A stretch of 64,000 nt of DNA from Ananas comosus (taxonomy: Eukaryota > Streptophyta > Magnoliopsida > Poales > Bromeliaceae): assembly GCF_001540865.1 (NCBI RefSeq), contig NC_033621.1, forward strand, positions 7,267,193 to 7,331,192. Direction: 5' to 3'. Position 1 is the stretch's first letter. Each line of letters opens with the position of its first letter. Shown here piece by piece: positions 11,496 through 24,300 of this stretch. The notes under the pieces were generated by a model. The model worked only from the letters and a program-made list of their open reading frames with translations, was not told the origin of the DNA and did no database searches. The position numbers and the translations under genes are program-made.

Positions 11496-14400
11496 TGTCA
11501 CGCCCCGGGACCGGCGTAGGCCCGCCCGGTGCGTGCCCAGACCCGCCATATGCCTACACATATAAGGCGTCTACAACAAAGCGGAAGAATAAGATAAGAG
11601 ATGAACTACATCTAGAGATATCAGAGCAAGTATACATCTAGAGTCTATAGTAGATAAAACATAACTAAACAATAAAAGTAAAACATAACGTTATACAGTA
11701 TCCATCTCAAAAGTACAAAAAGGGGTGGTCTCTACAAATGGTACAAATCTCTCAACCTCTCCAAAAAGAAACAAAAGAGAGGTGGACCACCTATCCAATA
11801 ATCCCTCGCTAGCTAGCACGAGGCGATTCCTTTCCCGCGATCCTGAGCCTCTCCCGGAGTGGAAGGCTCTGAAAGAAAACATAAAACAGGGGGCGTGAGA
11901 ACTATAATTTATAGTTCCCAGTGGGCAATTACTGACCTTAGCAAAACGCACCACTAGGCCCAAGTCATGAGCAGATATAGGAAATGAAATAATAACTGCG
12001 GAAATAAAAGCATATAATGAAATGCTATACTACTATGCCACAAGTATACATGATATGAACATGGAGTACATCTACTCTGTCATGAATCCAATATGCCGAT
12101 ACATAACAAGTATGCTCTATCATGGCTACGAAGTAATGTAACAAGTAATACTATCAAGTATACAATATGTGATGTAACAAGTAATACTATCAAGTATATA
12201 ATATGTCCCCAAATTCAATACATATCTAGTATGTACTATCATAGGAACTAAGGGTACCACAAATCCCAATGTCAGCTAAATCCAACTACGATATACTATC
12301 AAGTAGTGATTGTCATTTAATCGATTAAGGTTCATCATTCAATCTCATCCAGGACCTACACATGTGTAGTCCAACTTGTGCCGCCTAGCTGCCGGTGGTA
12401 GCTCCAACATTCCCCCTCGAGGAATGAGACTGTCCCACGCGACCCTACAGGCGCCTCGCCACCTAGCTGCCCGTGGTAGCTCGTCATCCCACTCTGGAAT
12501 GAGACTGTCCCACGCAACCCTACAGGCATCTCAATCCAGCACGCGCGAACTGTGTCGCAAAAGGCCAACTCCGGAGTGCCGGCTTGTAGGGAGCGACCCT
12601 CACAAGCATGTGCGAATGAGCACAAATGGTAAGTAACCATAGTCATCATCTCCGGATCTCGTCATCATGTCTCTAACATGGAATAGCCACTAGTAATCCC
12701 AAGGGTCTAGTCTATGTCTCAAATTGAAGTTCCAACATTCACTAAGTCTAGTGCCTCTTTAGGACACCTGAACATTACTATATCCAAGCATATTCCAATT
12801 TTTATGCCTCTTTATGGCACTATTTACTAGGTTCATACATGTTCCAAACTCAATGTCGCTTTATGACATTAGCTTAATATACCAATTCCAAGCCGAATGC
12901 CTCTTTATGACATTAGCTTATCCTATTAATAATAGGTTAATACGCATGCTCTCTAGCATGATCTCATATTGCTAATATGTACCTAGCAGGTATTCCACAA
13001 TGCATATAAATATTAACATGCATCTATCCACTAACATATGGTTTCAATGCGTCCGTATGCAACTATCAACATAGCATAGTTCTCATAATGCTACATGCAT
13101 ACACTTTCCAATGCAACTACCAACTTAGCATAATTCTCATAATATTAACATGCACATACAATTCACATATCATTCAAGTCTAATGCCTCTCTATGGCATT
13201 ACTTTGCTAGGCTCATTCATAGCTCAAGCCCGATGTCGCATTACGACATTAGCTCCCTAACTCACAAGTTATTCAAATCCAAAGCCACTTTATGGCCTAA
13301 TGCATTCTCCTATGTCCAATGAGCTTTATGTCCAAGACATGTTACATTTGTCATGTCTACTATATGAAGCATGATTCCAAGTCCCAATTAGAATGCTAAA
13401 CCCATGCATAAGTCTCACTTGCAAGCTCTCTACTACATAGAGGTCCGAAAATGCATTGTATATAACATAAGCATTTCAAGCATTCTAAAATTCACAAATA
13501 ATGCATCTATCATGAAAATGCGTGATTTTTCATTTTACGATACTTAAATCCACATAAATGAGATTTTCTCATTTGTAGCGAGGTCAAACCCACCAAGAGC
13601 TCCACACGACCCTTCGTGCCTGCGACTCTCTTAGCTCCAAGACTTTAGGTGATGTCACGATGCTACAATTCCGGTTTCGTGATTTTTGGAAGCTTACGCC
13701 GCGAGCTGCGACAATCTGTACCGAAATCGGCCTTTTCTTCAATATCTTCGCGTAGCCTCGTCGTATCGCCGAACCGACTTCGCCAACTCATCAGAAAACC
13801 TAGCAATTAGGTTTATACATGCTCAATTTAGATCAAACCTCTACATATTGCAAAACCCCAATTTGAGCCTTAACATGCTACTATTGCAAGAAATCACCAA
13901 ATTGGAACTTGATTCATGCAATTAACATGTTATTAGCATCTAGGGAGTTCTCTAAACCCATTCCTAGAGCATACGAATCATTCCTTAGCAATCTACCATA
14001 GTTACTACCAAAGCTTACCTCCAAAGCTTTCTCTAATAGAGAGGAAGAAGATGAAAGCTTGAGCTCCAAGCTACTCTCCAACTTTCAAGGATTCTACTCC
14101 AACTTCTTCTCCAATTAATCCTCTTTTGTGGAGAGATTAGAAGAGAAAAGGAGTGAGGGGTGAGAACTAGAGAGAAAGAGAGAAAAAGAGAAAAGAAACT
14201 TGCTCTCCAAGTCTCTCTCTCGGGTTGGGCACAAATGAGAAAAAAGAGTGCAAGTTCACCTATATATACTCCCAAAATACTATTCACATCAGATTGTAGC
14301 TCAGGTACAGATATTTTTCGTCTGCCCTTCTGAACGTCCGATTGAGCTCAAATTTGGCAGTCATGCTCGGTCTAACCTTACTTAACGAAAGAAATTTTAA

Positions 14401-14758
14401 TCTTTCAGTTTCGACCCCGTTTGGTCACCGAAAGCTGTACCGAACTGTAATCTTTATCAGATAACTGTCGGATTTTATTTTTCACCTTCCGAATGTCAGA
14501 ATGACATGAAACCTTAAATCTAGCCTCATAAAAATAATTCTGACATATTCCCAGATTTTCGGAATTTTCTGACACTATGCATTTTCTGCTAAAATAACAG
14601 CATCGATTCATACAGAAAATTCAAAATCTTCTGTTCTCGCTTCGATTTCCGCACGAGTCGTTCCCGACTTATATTTTACTTCTATAAGTCCAATAAAAAT
14701 AGTATCTCACACTATTTTTATTTATTTTTATCCTTATTTTAAAATTCGGTATGCTACA
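11496..14758 (-). mobile_element. LTR of an A-related family (A3), 5' LTR position
   Basis: It runs from TGTCACGCCCCGGG to ATGCTACA, 3.26 kb, next to a PBS. The left third matches the family A LTRs (for example the stretches around 11880-11960 and 12540-12630), but the right part (about 13600-14758) is unlike A1, A2, A4 and A5: it is about 0.6 kb longer, has no ACCGGT array and ends in AT-rich sequence. It is therefore not a good pair for LTR A2 although both flank one internal region. Directly to its right lies RT coding sequence of another element, with no target duplication. Confidence 0.75.
14261..14268 (-). promoter_or_regulatory. TATA box of LTR A3
   Basis: The minus strand reads TATATATAGG in the position equivalent to TATA-like sites of the other LTRs, just upstream of a GA/CT-rich leader (14040-14220). 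The position is inferred from this shared layout; no transcript start is known. Confidence 0.45.
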
Positions 14759-17410
14759 GTTTTGGCTCTGTGTAGATTATCGCGAGTTGAACAAGGTCAC
14801 AATCAAGAACAAGTACCGTTACCGAGGATTAACGATCTGTTTGATCAATTGCAAGGATCTCGGGTTTATTCGAAGATTGACCTACAGTCCGGTTATCATC
14901 AACTTAAGATCAAGTCGGAGGATGTTCAAAAGACCGCGATTCGCACGCGGTATGGACACTACGAATTCACGGTCATGCCGTTTGGGCTCACTAATGCCCC
15001 GGCAGCGTTCATGGATTTAATGAACCGTGTCTTCAAGGAGTACTTGGACCGATTTGTCGTGGTCTTTATAGACGATATCTTGGTCTACTCGCGCAGCGAC
15101 GAGGAACTTGCCGAGCATTTGAGAATCGTGCTTCAAATCCTTCGGGAGGAGAAGTTGTATGCTAAGTTTAAGAAATGCGACGTTTGGCTCCGAGAGGTTG
15201 CATTTCTTGGGCATGTCATTTTCGAAGGAGGAGTATCTGTTGACCCGAGGAAAGTGGAGGCGATCAAGGATTGGCCTCGCCCGACTAACGTCACAGAAGT
15301 TCGAAGCTTCGTGGGCTTAGCGGGTTATTATAGACGGTTCGTGGAGGGATTCTCGAAGATCGTGGGTCCACTTACTCGTCTGACTCGAAAAGGCACCAAG
15401 TTCATCTGGAGTGACGAGTGCGACCGAAGTTTTCAAGAGTTGAAGGATAGATTAACTTCGACTCCGGTGCTCGCCTTACCGGTGCAAGACGAAGACTTTG
15501 TGGTGTATAGCGATGCGTCACATTCGGGCTTGGGGTGTGTTCTGATGCAGGGCGGGGAAGTGATCGCTTATGCGTCTCGTCAGCTGAAGAGCTATAAGAA
15601 GAATTACCCCGTCCACGACCTAGAGTTGGCCGCTGTAGTGTTTGCTCTCAAGTTATGGAGGCACTACTTGTATGGCGAGCGTTGCGAGATATATACAGAC
15701 CACAAGAGTCTAAAGTACCTGTTTACACAGAAGGAGCTTAATATGCGGCAACGTTGGTGGTTAGAATTGCTTAAGGATTTTGATGTTACAATCCTATACC
15801 ACCCCGGAAAAGCAAACGTGGTGGCCGACGCGCTTAGCAGGAAGTCAGTGGAAAATCTTGCTATGTTGGTCACACATCAGGAGCCACCGTGGAGAGATAT
15901 GGAGCGATTGGATCTCGAGGTGGTAGCTCCGGAAATCCCGCCTATGCTTACGGCTCTCGTTGCCCAACTGACCTTGTTGGAGCGGATCAAGAGTTTGCAA
16001 CCTGCGGACGCCAATCTCCAAAAGGTGCGGCGAGACATCAAGAGTGGACACGGCGGTGATTTCAGTATAGACACCGAGGGTGCGCTTCGGTTTCGAAACT
16101 GATGGTGCGTACCGGAAAACGAGGAGGTCCGGAAGTTAATATTGCAAGAAGCATATCGGACTCCTTACAGCATTCACCCGGGCGGCACCAAGATGTACCG
16201 TGATCTGAAGATGCAGTACTGGTGGCCGGGCATGAAAGCGGATATTGGGCGCTATGTAGCGCAGTGTTTAGTATGCCAGCAAGTGAAGGCTGAGCGACGA
16301 TTTCCAACGGGGAAGCTCCAAAGTTTACCTATTCCCGTTTGGAAATGGAAGAATGTCGCGATGGACTTCGTGGTCGGATTGCCCCGTTCGACGGGTGGCC
16401 ACGACGCGATCTAGGTGATTGTGGATCGTATGACCAAGTCGGCACACTTTCTACCGATTCACACTACCTGGTCGGGCGACAAGTTGGCATAGGTATACTT
16501 GGATGAAGTTGTGAGGTTGCACGGGGTTCCGAAGTCGATCGTGTCAGATCAAGACCCCCGTTTTACTTCGCACTTTTGGAAAAGCCTACAAGAAGCACTT
16601 GGCACACGGCTCGATTTCAGTACCGCGTTTCATCCTCAGACAGATGGACAATCAGAGAGGACTATACAGATTCTGGAGGGTATGTTGCGGGCGTGTGTCA
16701 TTGACTACAAGGGTAGTTGGGCAAACCATTTGAGGATGGCCGAGTTCGCCTACAATAACAGTTATCAAGCTAGCATCGGGATGGCACCGTTCGAGGTCCT
16801 ATATGGGCGGAAGTGCCGATCCCCTATATGTTGGAGCGATGTAGGTGAACCTATGGCATTGGGCGCAGACATATTGCGAGAGGCGGAAGAGAAGGTCCGT
16901 CTTGCTCGCGAGAGACTACTTACGGCACAGTCGAGGCAAAAGAGCTATTCTAACAAACGCCGTAGAGACTTGGAATTCGCGGTAGGTGACCGCGTCTTCT
17001 TGAAGGTTTCGCCAATGAGGGGTGTGAAGCACTTCGGGGTGCGGGGAAAGCTGAGTCCCCGATATATCGGACCGTTCGAAGTGTTGGAACGTATTGGAGC
17101 AGTAGCATATAGACTAGCATTACCGCCGAAGCTCCCGGGCGTGCATAATGTGTTCCATGTCTCCAACCTTCGCAAGTATGTCCACGATCCTGAGCACGTT
17201 ATGTATTATGAACCGCCGGATCTACAAGAGGATTTGAGCTATGAAGAGTTCCCGGCGATGATCATTGATCGAGGAGTGCGAAAATTAAGAAACCGTGAGA
17301 TTCCCTATGTGAAGATTCGTTGGACCAATCACGACAATCGGGAGGCCACGTAGGAACTCGAGGAAACGATGAAAGTCCACTATCCTTATCTCTTTGAGGA
17401 AATGCAATGA
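14759..17410 (+). pseudogene. Pol fragment, RT-RNase H-integrase-chromodomain (Del/Tekay)
   Basis: It begins inside RT ([17 protein letters not shown]), so gag, protease and the RT start are missing at the junction with LTR A3. A one-base loss near 14815 shifts the frame. From 14816 the reading holds the rest of RT with the catalytic FIDD motif (15065-15076), RNase H ([29 protein letters not shown]) and, after a TGA at 16100, integrase: HHCC region (16142-16300), catalytic core ([24 protein letters not shown]) and a C-terminal region with the chromodomain-like end (IPYVKIRW to LFEEMQ, stop 17408). In-frame stops lie at 16100, 16412, 16490 and 17351. It cannot encode a full protein. It belongs with LTR B2 on its right. 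Confidence 0.9.
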
Positions 17411-17459
17411 GGTATGAGTTAATTGAGTATTGAATTCGTTTCGAGGACGAACTCCTTTC

Positions 17460-17471
17460 AGGAGGGGAGGA
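17460..17471 (+). other. Polypurine tract before LTR B2
   Basis: AGGAGGGGAGGA lies directly before the LTR start TGTGAGG at 17472. Confidence 0.75.
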
Positions 17472-17644
17472 TGTGAGGAAGTGAATTCTCGAAATACGAG
17501 GATTAGACTTCATCCCAAATCGACCATGGGTCGTGTTGGTGTACTTTGGAAAAGCCAAAGGTACTGAAATCACCAAAAGTGTATTGGAAACGGGTCCACG
17601 GGAGTAAATAGTGCAAAACCTGCACTTGAGCAAAACTGCTCTCG

Positions 17645-17925
17645 GGGACCGGTCCCTGGTAGGGAGGGACCGGTCCCATCAGCTGGTGTTGTGGGGTTGC
17701 TTGAGGCAACCGGTCCCTGGCAGGGAGGGACCGGTTCCCGAACGCGATCCTAACAAGAAAAGTCAAAAATTGGCTAAGTCCTGAAAATATTGCTCTCGGG
17801 GACCGGTCTCTCAGGCAAGGACCGGTCTCCCGGGGACCGGTCTCTCAGGGAAGGACCGGTACCCGAACGCGTGACCCGAGCTGAAGCTCTCGGGGACCGG
17901 TCCCAAGTCAAGGAGACCGGTCCCT
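17645..17925. repeat. Array of ten ACCGGT palindromes in LTR B2
   Basis: About 280 bases hold ten ACCGGT cores, mostly within GGGACCGGTCCC or GGGACCGGTCTC and separated by about 15-45 bases. It lies upstream of the presumed core promoter. Similar arrays occur in LTRs A1, A4, A5, C2 and D1. Confidence 0.85.
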
Positions 17926-18009
17926 CCGCGCGCGGAACGCCCAGTAAGGGCAGTGCACAGAGTGAAAAGGTGAGGGGCCTATTGGGATATTGTTACAATA
18001 TGAGGCATG

Positions 18010-18185
18010 GGGGACCCCCTCTCTCCCTCAATCCCTCATTTCCCTCTCTCCCTCACTCACACTCTCTTGCTCTCTCTCTCTCTCTCTAGAAGGAGAAGGA
18101 GAAAAAGAAGAAGAAGAAAAAAAGAGAAGGAAAAGAAGGAAGAAAAGGAAGGAGAAGAAGAAGGAGATCAAGGAAAAGAAGCTTT
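18010..18185. repeat. CT-rich then GA-rich low-complexity leader in LTR B2
   Basis: A pyrimidine run (CTCTCTCTC) turns into GAAGAAGGAGAAAAAG runs. Long Lys/Arg/Glu ORFs across it are artefacts of this composition. All LTR families here have such a stretch at the matching place. Confidence 0.85.
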
Positions 18186-18622
18186 TGGACCTCTCCCTCT
18201 TCCTCTCCTCTCTCTTTTGAGCTAACCTAGAGGTAAGCTTCTAACCCTAGCTTAAGAAATTTAGGGTTTTGGGGTTTTAGCGCTTTGGATGGGATCAAAT
18301 GGATTCCTAGCACCATGAATAGAAGGATTAGAGTTAGAATCTAGGGTTTTGAGATGGGTTTAGCTTGATGCTAACCCTAGGGCACCGAAATAGGGGTTTC
18401 GGAAAAGTAGAGGATTGATCTCATTTGACCCTCCTCTAACCTAATTGGTAGGTGCCAAAACGCGGGGGCGAAGTCGGATTTCACATTTGTCGAGTGGGTC
18501 AAGGGCTATCGGCAAAACAAGGCCGATTGAGCATTATTTTGGACCAAGAAGACCAAGACTTCGTCGTAACGTCCGTTGGAGGGCATTTCTAGAGCCTTCA
18601 TACCCTCAAGAGGTGGGGGGTG

Positions 18623-18909
18623 TCGTCCCGAAACATCCAGGTTTCTTTTTATGTCTAAGTTAACTATATTGATCATATTGTGCTATAGGAATAGTAGTTG
18701 TACATTTCCATTCCTTGCATGCTTTCTTGGTAGTGTAGCGGGGTGAGCTTGACACGTGGACTAGGNTCGTCCCGAAACATCCAGGTTTCTTTTTATGTCT
18801 AAGTTAACTATATTGATCATATTGTGCTATAGGAATAGTAGTTGTACATTTCCATTCCTTGCATGCATTCTTGGTAGTGTAGCGGGGTGAGCTTGACACG
18901 TGGACTAGG
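18623..18909. repeat. 143-bp direct duplication around a single N (assembly artefact)
   Basis: Positions 18623-18765 and 18767-18909 are the same sequence apart from one base (GCTTTCTT versus GCATTCTT) and are separated by one N at 18766. Identical contig ends on both sides of an N are typical of an unresolved join, so one copy should be ignored. Confidence 0.9.
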
Positions 18910-21334
18910 ATAGCATGAGGATTGGGTCTTATGGCGTAGAATCCTATAGCGGCATAAAGAGCCGAACTTGGACATAGCCTAGTAGAGTGGCATTGAACTA
19001 GTGTAGTAGAGACACTAAACTTGAACGAATGGCATGTCAATTAGTAGAAAACTTACTACAATGATCGAACGAGTGGCATTGAGTCTAGTGTAGTAAACTT
19101 GACATGAACCTAGGGATAGTAGAGGTCCCAACATTGATTATATATCATGACTGTGCAGCAGAGGCACATTGACCCTAGTAGACAGGGTATCCTCTTGAGA
19201 GGATTGGATCATACTCACTAGTCTATTTTGCTCGTCGGTGGTCGCTCCACCGAAGCACGAGTCTCCGGAGTACTTCACTAAGGACAGACGTAGTTGTCCC
19301 GCAGATGGTCTCGGTGTGCGAGTGCAGCTTCTCCTCACCTATGAGATTGAGAGTAAGTCGAGGGTTAACCTACGGGTCAACCAAGTAGATTGGGTAATAA
19401 ACATGAAATGCATAGTAGACTTGCATTATTATCTTGAGTAGACATAGTGTATGTTGTAGATTACATTGCTATGCATCTTTATATACTCATGACATGATAT
19501 TAGCATGATAGTAGTTGTTGCATGCATTATTATCATTGATGGCATGATAGAGTAGTTGCTGTTCGTTTTCTATAAATCTATCTATCTCTCTATCTGTGCC
19601 AGCTTAGACCTAGTGGGAAAACCGGCGGCGTCGGCGGCCGAGCCCACTGGGAACTATATTTATATATAGTTCTCACCTCGTGTGATTTTGGGGTACAGGT
19701 ACACACAGAGGCGAGCCGAGCGAGGATCGCGGCAAAGGCATAGCGCCTTAAGTGAGCCTAGTTAGTAGCTTTCCCTTTATGCATTAGAGTACCCTCGTGT
19801 ACTAGATGTTTTGGATAGGTATTGGAAAGCCCTGATGTATTTTGAGAACATGTATTTACATTTGGAAGATGGAAATGTAATATATTCAAATGATGTAAAT
19901 GTTGAATGGTTGTATTAGCTAGATGTACTCTCTTTATACACTTGTATTTCACTCGTGGTTCTTGCTCTTAGCTATGTGCACTTGTGTGCATCGTATCGAT
20001 CATGTATGTTATTTAAGCATTCCCTGGGCGCTTAACTGTACATGATCTGGTTGTTTGGCCTTGGGCGGACAGGAGAGGTGCTGTCCGTTCGGCGTCTGCT
20101 CGATGCGCCCGAACCGGACCAAATTGGTAGCGGTTTCGGGGCGTGACACTACCCATATGTCACATAACTCAAACACACTAATGTCCATATTTTATTCATT
20201 CTATTGGGAATGGTTCGATGACTCATTCAAGAATCTAACGGGCTTCACCCGTATGCCAATGTGTGATATTTCCACTATTATGGAAAAGGAATAGTTTTGC
20301 AATGTCAAATCCAATGAACCCCACGGGTATCTATTAAGCCATAGTATATATCATGCATATGCCTTTCTACATGATGCTCCACCTCATGGAGTATATAAAT
20401 ATCACCCATACATAGCCATGCAAATGTTTAGTTCTCACTACACTACTCAAGTGTATACTTATCATTTACATATTCCATTCACAAGAAATTCCTTCTATGT
20501 GCCTAAATCATAGAATGTCATCTACCGACTCATGGATCGGGGAAGGAACATAGTGTTACAAGTATATGTAAGGGTTCACGTTCACCATTAACTTTGTTAT
20601 GGCATTCAAAATCTAACCGTCTAGACCTCATATCCACGTAATGCATTATATGACATTACTACTCACTTTTAACATTCACATCCATGTTTGCATGAAAAGA
20701 TTTATCTCAACTCAAGCCATAACATGTTTTACTATCATGAACATGTTAACTAACATCTACTACATAGAGTATGCCAATATATCATACATACCATGTGCAT
20801 CTTAAGTATTCAAAAATTCTATCATGACAAGAGTAGCATGATCATGCAACCATTAATGTCCTATAATACTATAGGAGACATAGAGGGAGTTCACCCATTT
20901 CGGTGAGGTCAAACCCATCGGATCACATCCGAATGCTTTCGTTCCTCCGAACGAAGTTGTCCACCAAGTTTCTAGCACCCTAAGAAAAATTTTAAAGGGT
21001 TAAAAGTTTCCAAAAAGCTACTTCGAAAATATTCGAAAATTACATATGTAAGAAGTTAAAAAAGTATCGTAGGTCAAGAAGAACTTGATCAAAGCCCAAA
21101 TAGAGACTAGGAAGTTTCAAATCCAACCTATAAGAGTGTTCTACACTCATCAATTCTATCCCAAAAGCTCATAATAGAAAAACCCCAAAATAAACCCTAA
21201 TTTTTCATAAACTAGGTTTTATCCCAAATCTCATGCAAATCTCTCAAATAGAGATTAAGAGAAGGTTTTTAACCTCAAAACAAGCTTCAACTTGAGCCAT
21301 CATGTGCTAGGGTTGAAGTTTGATCCATCCACAA

Positions 21335-24300
21335 TGTCACGCCCCGAGCTCCGCCTATTTGGTCGGAATCGGGCCACGTCGACAGACGCCGAACGGACAG
21401 CACCTCCCCTGTCCGTCCAAGACTCTAACAACATGTACAATCAAGAATTTCAACACAAAGTGAACATAATTGCACAAGGCTTACACGAGGGCAAGCAACA
21501 ACACAAGTAGCGAAAGCTCTAACTGCTATACTATACATACAACCATCCATCTCATATTTGATTACATTTTAACCAAATACAAATACTATTACAACCATTC
21601 TTTTCCATACATTGTTTACAACCCAAAATAATGATTACAACTTTTCTCACTTATATTCAACATACAAAAGTTGAACTCTATACACATAGGAAAATGCCTA
21701 TACTCTGGTGGTCGCTAGCTACGGTGCTAAACCCTTGCCACGATCCTCCGCCGCCCCGCTCGCGCTCGGATCTGTAGGGTTAGTGGTAATGAGAACTAAA
21801 ACAAAGTTTCCAGTGGGTTCAGTCGCCGATCCCGCCGACTTACCCACTAGGTCTAACCAGGCATAAGTATTCAAAGAAATAAATATAGCAAACCCACTAA
21901 TGCTACTACTAATACTATGCCTGCAAGAAAGATAGTCAGCAGATATATAAACTCAAATATGATATATGCATGTATGATACAAAATTCACATGGCTATTAT
22001 CCAATCAAGCATCATGGGGTACTCCTAGTTTACCCCGACTCACAACCCAAAATCCCTATCATCCGGGGATGCTCCAAGCACTACTACCCGAGGGACCGTC
22101 TTCTGGGACCTCTCTCCCTGTAGCACACTAGACCTGAGCAAATTGTGAGGTTCGAGTGATTGGTTGTGTTTCGAGCTTTTCCACGCTTGGTGGAGGGTCG
22201 TAGAATGTTTTTCGACCTAAGAAGTTCGAAAACCGGAGTTCTGGACGAGTCCTGAGAGTTTTTACTCTTGGGGACCGGTCCCTGGCAGGAGAGACCGGTC
22301 CCCTCAAAGTAGTGCTGTGGCAGGGTTTGAGACAACCGGTCCCTGGCTGGGAGAGACCGGTTCCCGAGCGCGTATTTTGCGTGGAGGGTCCGAGAGACCG
22401 GTCCCTGGCGGGGAGAGATCGGTTCCCGAACGTCAAATTTTCGGGGCAGGCTGAGAGACCGGTCCCATGTCGGGGAGACCGGTCCCTCAGCCTGAAATCT
22501 GCCCAGACCGGGCTGATGCAATATTGGATTTTTGAGGGGCCTCTTTGGATTTTGTTACTTTTGATGGCCTAAATAGCCATTCCACCATCTCCCTTCCTCA
22601 TTTCTCTTCTCTCAACTTCTCCACACCTTTGTTAAAGAGAGAAGAAGGAGAAGAAAAAGAAGGAGAAGTTGGAGAGCAAGCTTGAGGGAGCTTTGGAGCA
22701 TCTTTCCCTTTCCCATTTCTCACTTTTGGAGGCTTGGAGCTTGGAGCTTGGAACCTTGTGGTGGATTAATCTTCAACCTCTAAGCATTTTGAGCTTGGTT
22801 TAGACCTCCTTTTGAGGTTAGTTGCTTATTTCTCCCCTCTAGACGTATTTTTGGTAGATTTTGGGAGATGAAACCCTAGAATGAGATTTAGGGCTTATTT
22901 TTGGGGCTTTTTTATCTAGGGCTTTTGAGGCTCAATTTCTTGGTTTAGGATCTTCCTTTGGGTTGGATTGGAAGGATTCTAGCCCTCTTTTGAAACTTGA
23001 GAGAGGTTTTCTACTCCCTAGGTGAGTTTTGCCCTTTTTGCTTGTGGTGGTCAATGTTTGAGCTTAGAGTGCTCGTAACGTTTGTTTATCTCTTCGCTCC
23101 TTACTTTTAGGGTACTTGGAGACTCGTGGACAACTCCGTTCGGCGAAACAAAGGATCCCGAGACGGTTCGGTGGGTTTGACCTAGTCACACAATAAGAAA
23201 ATCTCATTTGTGATGATTTGAGTCTCATTAAATGAAAAAGTATGCATAATTATGTTAGATATATTATTTATGAATTTTAGAATGCTTAAAATGTCTATGT
23301 TACATACTTTGTATTTCCGGACCTCTATGAAGTAGAGAACTTGCATGCGAGGCATATATGTGTATTAGCATTCTTATGAGAGACTTGGGTTCATACTTAC
23401 CTAGTGGAAAAGACATATGTAAGTGCCATTGGACTTAAACCCTAGTTGGACATAGAATTATTATAATGCCATAAAGGGGCATTGGACTAGATTGACATGT
23501 GAAATTATGAGCTAATGTCATAAAGGGGCATTGAGCTCGAGTTAAATGAGAACCTAGTATGAACTTAGAAGGTGAAATGTACTTAACTTATATCAAGCTT
23601 AAGTGTCATAAAGAGGCACTAAGCATAGTGAGTGTTGAAACATCACATTGTAACCTAGAGCTAGATCATTGAGATGCTAGTGGCTATTACCATGTTAGAG
23701 ACATGATGGTTGGGTACTTGAAACGATGATTACGCTTGTTTGCCATTTGTGCTCATCGCACATGCTTGTGAGGGTCGCTTCCTACAAGCCGGCACTCCGG
23801 AATTGGCCTACGCGACTTATGTTCGCTCGTGCGGTATGGAGAAACCTACAGGGTCGGGTGGGATAGACTCATTCCTAGAGTGGGAATGCTGGAGCTACCA
23901 CCGACACTTAGGTGGCACAAGCTGGACTACAATATGTAGGTCCTAGAACATGTTGGAAACAATGACATTTAATCGGGAGAAGATAATCACTACTAGATAG
24001 GAATTAGTAGTTGGATTACTATGACATGCTTATAGCATAGTGTGAGACTTGTAGTATACTTGATAGTTTACTTATTGTATTACTGTATACTTGGTTGCCA
24101 TGATAGAGTATAATCATCATATAGTGATAGAATGGGACATGTTACTTATGCATTGGACATTCTTTGTTATGAAAGAGTAAAATACAATACATTGACATCG
24201 TAATGCTTATGGTTTAGCTGACACACCTGCTTTCTTATCGCGGTTATTACCATCATTTTTGTTGCTTATCATGCTTACCCTTTTCTTGTGGGGCCTAGTG

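Larger units (their letters stand above)
17472..20148 (+). mobile_element. 3' LTR of the plus-strand B element (B2)
   Basis: It runs from TGTGAGGAAG to GGGGCGTGACA, about 2.68 kb as assembled, behind a polypurine tract and pol on the same strand. In order it has an ACCGGT palindrome array (17645-17925), a CT-rich then GA-rich leader (18010-18185), the long R/U5 body and the conserved CTAGTGGGAAA / CACTGGGAACTA stretch near 19610-19670. CTACC follows it as a possible target duplication. The assembled length includes a false 143-bp duplication at 18767-18909. Confidence 0.85.

Noticed and set aside
17645..17925. ACCGGT array as a CRISPR array or a tandem satellite
   Set aside because: Units and spacing are irregular, spacers are not unique inserts, and the array is part of LTRs of several families.
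17990..18225. ORFs rich in Lys/Arg/Glu that look like a basic nuclear protein
   Set aside because: They are translations of the GA-rich leader of LTR B2. Similar false ORFs arise at the matching place in other LTRs (for example 34929-35135 and 42678-42930).
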